Part shown: positions 15,304 through 23,900 of the stretch, in pieces | Numbering within the stretch: position 1 is the first letter of the stretch | How the letters are laid out: each line of letters starts with the position of its first letter | Assembly (NCBI GenBank): GCA_021299375.1 | Contig: JAJTGR010000037.1 | Location: 1 to 38,236 of the forward strand | Direction: 5' to 3' | Source of the DNA: Gemmatimonadota bacterium | GTDB lineage: Bacteria > Gemmatimonadota > Gemmatimonadetes > Gemmatimonadales > Gemmatimonadaceae | DNA length: 38,236 nucleotides | The notes under the pieces: model-generated | The model's database searches: none | Seen by the model: only the letters and a program-made list of their open reading frames with translations | What the model was told of the DNA's origin: nothing | Translations under genes and position numbers: made by a program

Positions 15304-17301
15304 ATGCGGCCCTCCCTCCGCCTTCCGTTCGCCCTCGGCCTGCTGGTCTGCACGGTGAGTCCTCGGCTCGCCGCCCAGTCGATCCTGTCACCCGGTAAAG
15401 CGGTTGCCGGGAACGTGGCGGGCAAGGACACCGCCCGCTTCACGTTGCGCGCCGACTCCAATGCCGTGGTCAGACTTCGGGTGGAGCAGCGTCCGGCCAA
15501 CGTGGCACTGCGGCTGCTTGGCCCGAAGAAGTCCGTCGTGCGCGCGGTGAACGGCAGTGCCAAAGGTTACGAAGCGCTGCAGGTCATGACCACGGAGGCG
15601 GGCGAGTATCAGCTGCAGGTCACCGCCGCCGACAGCACGGGCGGCGCGTTCGCCGTCACCCTGCTCGCCAACGAGCGGCTCTCTACCGATCCGCGGCGAC
15701 TCACCGATCAGCTGCTGGCCCCGTGGGATCGGCGTGATGGTCCGGGTGCGGCGGTGGCGGTGTGGCGCGGCGGGCGCACGCTGTTCGCCAAGGCGTACGG
15801 CATGGCCAACCTGGCGTACGACATTCCATTTACGGTCAGTACGCCCACCAACATCGGCTCCACCTCCAAACAGTTCACGGCCTTCGCCGTCATGCTGCTG
15901 GTGGAGGAGGGGAAGCTGTCGCTCGACGACGATGTCCGGAAGCATCTCCCCGAGCTGAGGAGTTTCGGCCAGACGGTCACGGTGCGGCACCTGCTCACGC
16001 ACACGAGCGGCTACCGCGAGCTGTACAATGCGCTCGTGCTCACGGGCCGCCGCATTGACGAAGCCGACTACGTGGGGCGCGAGGAGTTCATCCCGCTCAT
16101 CAACCGCCAGCCCGTGCTGCAGAGCGCCCCCGGCGCCGAGTTCAATTACAACAACACGGCGTTCGGCCTCGCGGCCATGATCGTGGCTCGGGCGAGTGGA
16201 ATGCCGTTCGAGGAGTTCATGGCGGAGCGCGTGTTCGCGCCCATCGGCATGACCAGCACGCGTATCCGCGCCGACGTGCGTGTGCCCGTGCCGGGCGCCA
16301 CCGTGGGGTACTCCCGCAACGCGAGCGGCGTATGGCGCGACCTGGGTGATTTGGGCGGCAGCATGGGCGCCGGCGGCATCTACACCACGCTCGCCGATCT
16401 GCAGAAGTGGGCCGAGCATCTGGCCAGCCCCAAGGTGGGGAGCACGGCGAGCCTCACGCAGATGATGACGCCGTACACGCTCACCGACGGCAAGCGTACC
16501 GGTTACGGCTTCGGGCTGTTCATCGACACGCAGAACGACCAGCGGCGCGTGCACCACGGCGGGGCGGACGTGTCGCACCGCTCCATGCTGGCCCTGTACC
16601 CCGACCTGAACGCCGGCATCACGGTGCAGAGCAACGACGGCGCCTTCGACTCCAACATCGCCTTCCGGCTGGCGCAGGCGTTCTTCCCCGAGCTCGCCCC
16701 CAAGCCGCCGGTGGTGGTGGCGGCCTTCGATGCCGCCACGTACGACCCGAAGCAGTTCGACGAGTTCACGGGGTCGTACCCGCTCGATGCGGCGCCGCAG
16801 TTCGTGCTCACCTTCACGCGCGCCGGGGACACGCTCTATACCCAGGCCACCGGCCAGATGAAGCTGCGGCTCCGCCCCACGTCGGATACGTCGTTTGCCG
16901 TGCAGGGTGTGCCGGCCTCGGTGGAGTTCACCCGTGATGCTGCGAAACAGGTGACGGGCGCCGTGCTCGTGCAGGGTGGCGCTCGGCAGAAGGCCACCCG
17001 TCAGACCGCCGCGGTTGTCGTCGCCGCCCCGTGGCGTCCGACGGTGGCCGAGCTGAACGCGCTGAGCGGCCGTTATTTCAGTGAGGAGCTCGAGACCTAC
17101 TGGGAGTTCGTCGTCAGCGACGGCAAGCTGGTGGTGAAGCACCGCCGAACCAGCGACATCCCGCTGACCGCCACCACGAAGGACACCTTCAGTGGCGGCG
17201 CGTTCACCCTCACCCTCGAACGCGATCGCAGTGGACAGGCGATCGGCTTCTACGCCAACGCCACGCGGTCACGCGACATCCGGTTCGCGCGGGTGCGTTG
17301 A
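15304..17301 (+). CDS. secreted serine hydrolase, beta-lactamase/PBP fold, with N-terminal PPC-like domain
   Basis: The product is 665 aa. A Sec signal peptide (MRPSLRLPFALGLLVC, ending near RLAAQ) is followed by a pre-peptidase C-terminal-like beta domain (residues about 30-125; ARFTLRADSNAVVRLRVEQR, AGEYQLQVTAAD). The catalytic domain (PF00144) has the nucleophile motif STSK (in NIGSTSKQFTAFAVML), the second motif YNN (FNYNNTAFGL) and the third HGG (VHHGGADVSHRS). A C-terminal beta domain of about 200 residues resembles the lipocalin-like tails of such esterases/peptidases. Likely roles are D-amino-acid peptidase, esterase or beta-lactamase in the periplasm. ATG 15280 is an alternative start 8 codons upstream. 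It lies just after the CotH remnant and convergent with the glycoside hydrolase gene. Confidence 0.9.
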   Translation: MRPSLRLPFALGLLVCTVSPRLAAQSILSPGKAVAGNVAGKDTARFTLRADSNAVVRLRVEQRPANVALRLLGPKKSVVRAVNGSAKGYEALQVMTTEAGEYQLQVTAADSTGGAFAVTLLANERLSTDPRRLTDQLLAPWDRRDGPGAAVAVWRGGRTLFAKAYGMANLAYDIPFTVSTPTNIGSTSKQFTAFAVMLLVEEGKLSLDDDVRKHLPELRSFGQTVTVRHLLTHTSGYRELYNALVLTGRRIDEADYVGREEFIPLINRQPVLQSAPGAEFNYNNTAFGLAAMIVARASGMPFEEFMAERVFAPIGMTSTRIRADVRVPVPGATVGYSRNASGVWRDLGDLGGSMGAGGIYTTLADLQKWAEHLASPKVGSTASLTQMMTPYTLTDGKRTGYGFGLFIDTQNDQRRVHHGGADVSHRSMLALYPDLNAGITVQSNDGAFDSNIAFRLAQAFFPELAPKPPVVVAAFDAATYDPKQFDEFTGSYPLDAAPQFVLTFTRAGDTLYTQATGQMKLRLRPTSDTSFAVQGVPASVEFTRDAAKQVTGAVLVQGGARQKATRQTAAVVVAAPWRPTVAELNALSGRYFSEELETYWEFVVSDGKLVVKHRRTSDIPLTATTKDTFSGGAFTLTLERDRSGQAIGFYANATRSRDIRFARVR

Positions 17302-17323
17302 CGCCAGGCAACGCCACCGAGGC

Positions 17324-18886
17324 TCACGGCACCGCCACCACGCTCACCAGCGCATGCGGCCCCACGCGCACGGTGCGACCGTCCGCGCCGGGCCGCAGCG
17401 GCGTACTCGCCACCGTGGCACCAGCGCCGGGGCGTGAAAGCGGCGCTGCCGTCTGCTGCGTCACGGTGGCCGATGCAAACCCCAGCGCACGAAGGTCCAG
17501 CGAGAGGGAATCGGCCGAGGCATTCGCCAGCAGCGCGCGCGCGCCGCTCGCATCGCGGGCTACAACGCCCACCACGCCCGGCGCGGCCGCTGGCAACGCC
17601 CCGGCCGGCAGCGCCTGCACGCAGGTGGCCCCACGCAGCGTATTCGACAGCACCGCGAGCGCGTCGCCGGTCGCGGTGCGCGCGTAGGGGGTGAAGCCCG
17701 GGGCCGGCACGATGTCCGGCGTACGCCCCGGATGCACCACGGCCTGCCACTGCGCATTGCCGGTGAGCATGTGCTGCAGCACCACCTCCACCCGCGGATC
17801 CTGCAGCATGAGCAGCATGAGCTGCGCCTGCATCAGACCGTGCATCCAGCTCCCCACCAGGTCGGCGGCGTCGGTAAAGCTTGCGTTGAGCTCGGTGATC
17901 CAGAGCCGCTTCGTGGCCGGCAGCGCGGCCCACTGCGGCTGCTGCAGGGTCAGCGCCCAGTACGACGACGCAAAGCCCGCCAACTGCCGAAGGTACTCGG
18001 CGTCACCCGCGCCACGACGCCCGGGGAGACGCGGATAGAAGTGCAGCGCGAAGGCGTCCACGTCGTTGGTAATGCCCGCCGCCAGCGACTGCTCGTTCCA
18101 CGTGAGCATGCGCGCATCGTGCCCCGCCGCCGGTTGGCCGGTGGCGGGATCCATCCGCGGCACGAACATCGGAAATCCGAAGCGGGCGTTGGGCACCCGC
18201 GGGCGCAGCGCGGTCGCAAGGCGTCGCACATACGACACGTGCGACGCCGCGGTGGGATACAGCCGCTCCGTGTTGTCGGTGCCCTCCACACGACCGAAGT
18301 ACGGTTCGTTGGACAGCTCGATCAGCGGCAGTGCCGCCCCGGCGGCGAGTGCGGCGTTCACCCAGCGCACGTTGTCGTCCACGCTGGCCGTGACGGTGTT
18401 GGTCACCAGCAGCAGCGTGCCATCCACCTGGCGTGCGAAGTTCACGAACCCGCCCGCCGTGCTGTTGCGGAACGCGCCGAAGCGCTGGAAGAGCGCCGGC
18501 GGCGTGAGCTGTGCACTGTCCCACGTGCGGCAGCCGCCGTAGCGGCACGCGTCCACCGGTCGCCCGAGTTCCCAGTCGAAGTAATCGGCCTCGGTGCCAC
18601 CGGGCAGGCGCACCACGGGTCGGCCCAGTGAACGCACGGCGCCGAGCAGCCGATCGTCCCCGTAATGCTGCTCCCAGAAGAGCGCGTTCACATTCGCGCC
18701 GAACTGTACCCCGTGGGGGCGGTTGGGCGTGGTGCACAGCGAAGCGACTGGAGGCGTCGGCGCCGGCGGTGGTGCGGGCGTACCGCGGTCGCTGCCCGTC
18801 GCCTCCGAGGCCCCGCACCCGCCCATCATCAGGATCAGCAGCGAGCCGCCGGCCCAACAGGGCCGAGTCCACCTGGGGCGCATCAT
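17324..18886 (-). CDS. lipoprotein glycoside hydrolase-like protein (TIM-barrel, clan A type)
   Basis: The product is 520 aa. A lipoprotein signal (start MMRPRWTRPC, lipobox MGGC with Cys24) is followed by a Pro-rich linker (GTPAPPPAPTPP) and a barrel domain. IELSNEPYF (Glu194) looks like the acid/base and LWITELNASF (Glu332) like the nucleophile of clan GH-A enzymes such as alpha-L-arabinofuranosidases (GH51) or GH39/GH79. The C-terminal 130 residues form an all-beta domain (ATGDALAVLSNTLRG, RALLANASADSLSLDLRALG) as in those families. The exact family and sugar are not determined. ATG 18886 overlaps the tetR stop (ATGA) and has GGAGG six bases upstream, so it is coupled to the regulator. It probably sits on the outer membrane acting on external glycans. 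Confidence 0.8.
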   Translation of the reverse strand: MMRPRWTRPCWAGGSLLILMMGGCGASEATGSDRGTPAPPPAPTPPVASLCTTPNRPHGVQFGANVNALFWEQHYGDDRLLGAVRSLGRPVVRLPGGTEADYFDWELGRPVDACRYGGCRTWDSAQLTPPALFQRFGAFRNSTAGGFVNFARQVDGTLLLVTNTVTASVDDNVRWVNAALAAGAALPLIELSNEPYFGRVEGTDNTERLYPTAASHVSYVRRLATALRPRVPNARFGFPMFVPRMDPATGQPAAGHDARMLTWNEQSLAAGITNDVDAFALHFYPRLPGRRGAGDAEYLRQLAGFASSYWALTLQQPQWAALPATKRLWITELNASFTDAADLVGSWMHGLMQAQLMLLMLQDPRVEVVLQHMLTGNAQWQAVVHPGRTPDIVPAPGFTPYARTATGDALAVLSNTLRGATCVQALPAGALPAAAPGVVGVVARDASGARALLANASADSLSLDLRALGFASATVTQQTAAPLSRPGAGATVASTPLRPGADGRTVRVGPHALVSVVAVP

Positions 18887-19548
18887 GTTGCGCCTCCGGT
18901 TGAATTCGCTCCGATCGGATGCGCCCCGATCGCATGTGCCCGCACCCACGCCTCCGCATGCGCCGCCGCCAGCTGCGCTCCCTCGGCCACATGCGCCTCA
19001 CTCGCGCCGTTGGCGAACAGCGAGAAGCGCATGGCCGCCACCGGCGCCACCAGCGACCAGGCGAGCACGCGTGGCGCACCGTGCGCGGCGAGCGTGCCGT
19101 CGCGCACGTAGCGGCCGAGCGAATCGCCGACCGCGTCGATCATGGCCAGGATGCCCGCGTTGAATCGATCGCGCAGCGCGGGCACCCGCGAGGCTTCGGC
19201 CTCGAGCAGCACGCGCAGCTTGCGGCCGTCCGGCTGCGTCCAGAGCGCGACCAGCTGCTGCACGAGCTGGTGCACGTATTCGGCGAGCGGGAGCCCCGCG
19301 TCGGCGAGTCCATCGGCGATGCGCGACGGCGCCTCCGCGCCCGCCTGCTGCAACAGCTCCTCCAGCAGCGCCTCCTTGCTGGGGAAGTGCGCGTAGAAGC
19401 TGCTCTCCCGAATGCCCATACTGCGGCAGAGGGTGCGCACCGACAGGGCCTGCACCCCCTCGCTGGCGATCAGGTCGAGGGCGTGGTGGCGCAGGCGCTG
19501 CTTGGTGGACGGACGGGCGGACCGGACGGCCGACGGCGTGGACGGCAC
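18883..19548 (-). CDS. TetR-family transcriptional regulator
   Basis: The product is 221 aa from GTG 19548. The N-terminal TetR DNA-binding domain is clear: TKQRLRHHALDLIASEGV, then the helix-turn-helix ALSVRTLCRSMGIRESSFYA and HFPSKEALLEELL. The C-terminal ligand/dimerisation part (residues about 75-221) is helical with no recognisable ligand motif. No ATG precedes the domain; GTG 19548 (VPSTPSAVRS) is the best start, though TTG upstream is possible. A perfect palindrome at 19571-19584 sits 22 bp ahead of it, as expected for autorepression. Its stop overlaps the glycoside hydrolase start, so the enzyme is the probable regulated target; the inducer may be a product of that enzyme (inference). 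Confidence 0.9.
   Translation of the reverse strand: MPSTPSAVRSARPSTKQRLRHHALDLIASEGVQALSVRTLCRSMGIRESSFYAHFPSKEALLEELLQQAGAEAPSRIADGLADAGLPLAEYVHQLVQQLVALWTQPDGRKLRVLLEAEASRVPALRDRFNAGILAMIDAVGDSLGRYVRDGTLAAHGAPRVLAWSLVAPVAAMRFSLFANGASEAHVAEGAQLAAAHAEAWVRAHAIGAHPIGANSTGGAT
18893..18897 (-). promoter_or_regulatory. ribosome binding site of the glycoside hydrolase gene
   Basis: GGAGG on the minus strand lies inside the last codons of the TetR gene, six bases before ATG 18886. It supports the M22-equivalent start (MMRPRW) and translational coupling of the regulator and enzyme. Many first-in-operon genes here have no such site, so its presence at an internal gene start is informative. Confidence 0.75.
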
Positions 19549-19570
19549 GGGCGCGGGCGGTTGGGGCAAA

Positions 19571-19584
19571 AACGAACGTTCGTT
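19571..19584. promoter_or_regulatory. perfect 14-bp palindrome, candidate TetR operator
   Basis: The sequence aacgaacgttcgtt is a perfect dyad upstream of the TetR/glycoside-hydrolase operon. The form ACGAACGTTCGT is typical of TetR-family operators. It would allow autorepression of the two-gene unit. I cannot identify -10 and -35 boxes with confidence around it. Confidence 0.8.
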
Positions 19585-19699
19585 AGGTAGCTCGGCGCAA
19601 ACATTCCTCCGCCCGGCCGGACCGTCAAGACCGGGCGCGGCCGGCTCGCTCAACACCAGCCCCGCCGACACCCCCCCGCAAACGCGGGGATGCCCCTCG

Positions 19700-20689
19700 C
19701 TACCGGACGCGGTGCAGCAGGGTCGAGGGGACCAGCAGCCCGTCGGCAATCGCCGCAAGCTCCTCCGCTTCCCTCCACGCAGCCTCGAGGGCGGCGAGAT
19801 CACCGCGGAGCGCCACGCGTTCGCTCTCTTCGTGCAGGGCCATCTCGAGCGCCAACCATTCCGCGTGGCGCGTCCGCGCCATCGGATCGGCGACTTCGCC
19901 ACGGTGACGCGAGGCGTAATCGAGCAGAAACCGGGTGCCGGTCCCGCGTTCCTCGAGTGGACGTACGGCGTCGCGCACGACGCGCGGACCGCCGCCTACC
20001 CGGTTGGTGTGCGCGAGGATGCGGCCAAGTGTGCGCGAGGCATCATCGCCGGACAGCACGACCGGGGTGTCGCGCGCGGGCAGGTGAAGGGTCCACCCGT
20101 CGGGGGCGGCGGGCGTGGGCACCAGGCGGATGGACGATACGGACGTACCACGAACGAGGGTCGTGCGCCCCAGCTCATCGGTCACCCGGGCGATGGGCTG
20201 CGCCGTCGCGCGGTACATCGTGAGCAGGCTGCCGAGTTGCGGTAGCAGCGCGGCAAAGGGCAGGGCGGAGGAGGCCGCCGGCGCGAGGTGCTGCAGAGAC
20301 AGAGTGGCCGCCGCAACCACGGCGAGCGAACCGGCCGTGACATAGGCACGCCGCTGCCGCGCCGCAAACACGCGCCCGTAGCGCCAAGCCGCCATCTCGT
20401 GATCGTCAGGCGCGCCGATACGAATGAGTTCGAGGCCGCCGGCGAGACGGGCCAGGCCGATCTGTGACGTGCTCGCCCGCAACCTGGCCTGTCTGAACAG
20501 TCGGGCGCTCGCCTCGATGGTCTCCCAGCGTGTGTCGATCGGCGTCAGGTTCCAGCGGCCGCAACCTGGACACACCACCCACAAGCGCCCCCGCTGCTCG
20601 TCGAACGCGACCTGGCGGCCAACCGGCAGCGATTCGAGATCGGTGTTCGTGCGCAGCGGCGCCACACAGAAGATGCAGTGCGTGTACAT
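19700..20689 (-). CDS. zinc-ribbon membrane protein, unknown function
   Basis: The product is 329 aa. The N-terminus has two cysteine knuckles, CIFC (residues 5-8) and CPGC (about 40-43, VVCPGCGRWNLTPID), forming a probable zinc ribbon. Two hydrophobic segments near residues 117-134 (AYVTAGSLAVVAAATLSL) and 142-157 lie in the middle, followed by a soluble domain (RVTDELGRTTLVRGTSVSS, a helical C-terminus rich in Glu and Ala). Cytoplasmic ribbon plus membrane hairpin suggests a regulator or assembly factor, but I recognise no family. It lies 12 bp after the 50-aa membrane protein gene on the same strand, so the two are probably cotranscribed. It has no clear ribosome site. Confidence 0.75.
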   Translation of the reverse strand: MYTHCIFCVAPLRTNTDLESLPVGRQVAFDEQRGRLWVVCPGCGRWNLTPIDTRWETIEASARLFRQARLRASTSQIGLARLAGGLELIRIGAPDDHEMAAWRYGRVFAARQRRAYVTAGSLAVVAAATLSLQHLAPAASSALPFAALLPQLGSLLTMYRATAQPIARVTDELGRTTLVRGTSVSSIRLVPTPAAPDGWTLHLPARDTPVVLSGDDASRTLGRILAHTNRVGGGPRVVRDAVRPLEERGTGTRFLLDYASRHRGEVADPMARTRHAEWLALEMALHEESERVALRGDLAALEAAWREAEELAAIADGLLVPSTLLHRVR

Positions 20690-20701
20690 GCCCGATCGCC
20701 G

Positions 20702-20854
20702 TCAGCGAGAGAACGCCGCCAACCACTGGCCGAAGGCAAAACCATGCTCGATGAGGCGCAGCGTGATCACCAGCAACACCATCCCGACCACCATGGCCAG
20801 CGCGATGGTCAGCGGCCGATGCCTGCGCGCACCGTGAATCCGTGGGTCGATCAT
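20702..20854 (-). CDS. 50-aa single-pass membrane protein
   Basis: A short frame from ATG 20854 encodes a basic N-terminus (MIDPRIHGARRHRP), one membrane helix (LTIALAMVVGMVLLVITLRL) and a short tail ending WLAAFSR. A good ribosome site, GGAG, lies five bases upstream (20860-20863), which is notable because most leader genes here lack one. It is followed after 12 bp by the zinc-ribbon membrane protein gene, suggesting the two products interact. The function is unknown; the topology is probably N-in. Confidence 0.7.
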   Translation of the reverse strand: MIDPRIHGARRHRPLTIALAMVVGMVLLVITLRLIEHGFAFGQWLAAFSR

Positions 20855-20966
20855 GCCAACTCCAGTTGAACGTGACACCGTGGAGAATAGAAACCGCCAC
20901 ACCGCGGCGGCATCGGCGGGCCGCGCTCCGTACAACTTCCTCACACCACACGCATTGTTCGGCGCA

Positions 20967-20986
20967 CCAACGCTCGGCAGCGTTGG
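20967..20986 (+). promoter_or_regulatory. hairpin directly upstream of the TonB-receptor start codon
   Basis: The sequence ccaacgct-cggc-agcgttgg forms a perfect 8-bp stem with a 4-base loop, ending 3 bases before ATG 20990, where a Shine-Dalgarno sequence would normally be. The stem could block or shape ribosome entry, or be an operator dyad. Confidence 0.6.
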
Positions 20987-20989
20987 CGC

Positions 20990-23900
20990 ATGCGCACACT
21001 CTGCCTGCTGTTCCTCACGCTCGTGTTCACCGCGACGCCTGCTCGAGTCGCGGCCCAGATCGGCACCACCACCGAGCTCATCACCGGGCGCGTCACGGGT
21101 CCGGACAGTGTACCCCTGGCCGGTGCCCGGGTCGACGTCACGTCGGTGGCGAGCGGCGTGACGCGCCGCACCACCACCCGGAGCGACGGCCGCTACACCC
21201 TGCTCTTTCGCGAGGGCGGCTCGCAGTTCCGGGTCACCATCACGGCCCTCGGCATGACACCGGCCACCTTCGCGCTCAACCGGCGCGGTGACGAGGACCG
21301 GCTCGTGGCCGACGTGCGCATGTCCACGACCGCGACCACGCTGGCCCACGTGCAGGTCCGGGCGCGGAATGCCCGTCCGGGATCGGCGCCGGCGTCGACC
21401 GCCGGGGCCAGCGAAGCGGTCATTCCACCGGGGTATCTCGTCCGCTTTCCCGTGACGCCGGGCGATCTCAACGCCGCCGCGACCTTGGTGCCGGGGGTGG
21501 TGGCGATCGCCGGTGGCGACAGCGCCTCGGGCGGTGTTTCGGTGGGCGGGCAGCCCGCCAACCAGAACAATCTCACGCTCGACGGCAGCTCGTTCCTGTT
21601 CGGGTCGGTGCCGCAGAACAGCGTGCGCGCGGTGCGCGTCGTGACCAATGCCTACGATCCCGCCCGCGGACAGTTCACCGGTGGTCAGGTGGCCACCACG
21701 ACCATCGCGGGTACATCACGCACTCTTGGCACCGCCACGCTCAACGCGCAGCCGCGCCCGCTCCAGCGCCCCATCGTGTCCACGCGCACCTTCGATCAGC
21801 GCTTCACGCAGGGGAACGCGGGGGTGGGCATCGGCGGGCCGCTGGTGAAGGACCGCGTGTTCTACTTCGCCTCGCTCGATCTCGACCAGCGCCACGAGCC
21901 GCTCGCCTCGCTGCTCGACGTGACGCCGGCCATCTCGGGGAACCTCGGCATCGCCGGTGACTCCCTTGGCCGCTTTCTCGCCTTCACCGATCGCGCCGGG
22001 CTGACCCGCCGCACCGATGCGCCCGACGCGCGTATCACCTCGTCGCTGTCGTCGCTGGTGCGGATCGACTGGGACCTGTCACCGACCACCGCGCTCATGG
22101 TGCGCGCCGACTACCGCGCGACCCAACTCAACCTCGCCCGGGCCGGCAGCCTCGCGCTCCCGTCGGTCGCGGGTACCAGTGCGTCACAGGGTGGCGGCGT
22201 CCTCACCTCACTCACCTCGTCGCTGGGCGGATTCATCAACGAGTTCCGCGCCTACGTCTCGCGGGATCGGCAGGCGGTGTCGCTCGACCGGCCCATGCCG
22301 CTGGGTATCGTGAATGTCACCTCGCAGCTCGACGGCGGTCGCACGGGGCAGGCGCAATTGCTCTTCGGCGGCAGCGCGAGTCTGCCGCGTACCGTGGAGT
22401 CGCAGCTCACCGAAGCGAGCAACGAAGTGAGCCGACTGCTCGGGGGCAGTCACCGCCTCAAGCTCGGCCTGCTCGTGAATGCGCAGCGTTCCCGCATCGA
22501 CGGCGTCGGGAATCAGCAGGGCACGTTCCTCTTCAACTCGCTCTCCGATCTCGACGCCAACCGCCCGGCGCTCTACGCCCGCGTGCTGGGGCGCAACACG
22601 CAGCAGGCCGGCACCACGACCGGCGGCCTGTATCTCGCCGACGCGTGGCGTGTGTCGCCGTCGCTGCAGGTCGTGTACGGCAGCCGACTCGAGGCCACCC
22701 GTCTGTCGGGTCTCCCCGCGGCCAACGGCGCCGTCGCGCAGGCCTTCGGCGCCCGCACCGATGTCTGGCCTACCGACGTGCGCCTCACGCCGCGCGTGGG
22801 CTTCACGTATCTGTTGGGCAACGTGGCCGGCATTCCGTCGGGCACGATCAAGGGTGGGGTGGGGCTCTTCCGCGGAACGATCCCCACCGGGCTCGTGACC
22901 GCGGTGGCGAACGGCACCGGGCTGCCGGACGCGCAGCAGCAGGTGATCTGCACCGGCGCCGAGGTGCCGGTCCCCGACTGGAGCGCGTTCGGTGCCGGCG
23001 ACGCGGCCCCCGATCGCTGCCTCGGTGGGCCGAGCGTCGGCGTCAGCGCCACGACCCGGCCGGCCGTGCTGCTCTTCGACCAACGATTCGGCGCCCCCGA
23101 GGTGTGGCGCGCCTCGCTGGGCTACACCAAGCAGTTCCGCCTGCGCTGGGCCGTTGCTGCCGATGTGGTCTACTCGCATGGCACGCGGTCCCCGCTGGCC
23201 GTCGATCGCAATCTCGGTCCGGCCGGCCTGTCGCTCGCCGACGAAGGCAATCGCCCGGTCTTTGCCGCGCCCGGCGAAGTCATCGCCGCCACTGGCGCCG
23301 CCACCGGCAACGGCACGCGGCCGCAGGCGGCGTTCGGCCCCGTGCTCGCCATCGGCCGGGGAGCGCAGTCGCGCGCCACGCAGGCCACGCTCACGCTGGC
23401 CGGCCCGTCCTTCCGCGGCGGCGGCACCTCGTTCTCGTATACCTGGAACCGCGTGCGGGACATCTCCAACGGCTTCGGACTCGGCAGCGCGATCGCGACC
23501 ACCGACGGCAACCCCAATCGACTCGAATGGGGCCCCAGCGATCTGGAACGACGACATCAGGTCGTGGCGCAGCAGATCAGCAACTTTCCGCACGGGTTCG
23601 AACTCACGTTCGTGGGGCGCCTGCTCTCCGGCGCGCGCTACACGCCCATGGTGAACGGCGACGTCAACGCCGACGGTACCCGCAACGATCGCGCGTATGT
23701 GCCACGCGCCGAGGGCACCGATGACCTGTCGGCCGGCCTGCGCACCCTGCTGCTGGCGACCGATGCCCGGGCCGCGGCGTGCCTGCGCGCGCAGATGGGG
23801 CGCATCGCGAGCCGCAACAGCTGCACCACGCCGTGGACGCCACAGCTCGACCTGCAGCTCAACTGGCGTCCGCGCGCCCGCCGCTTCGACGATCGCCTCA

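Noticed and set aside
14698-17301. An 867-aa CotH-serine hydrolase fusion protein
   Set aside because: The CotH part changes frame and lacks segments, a signal peptide begins in the middle at 15304, and residues between are low complexity. It is a pseudogene beside a separate gene.
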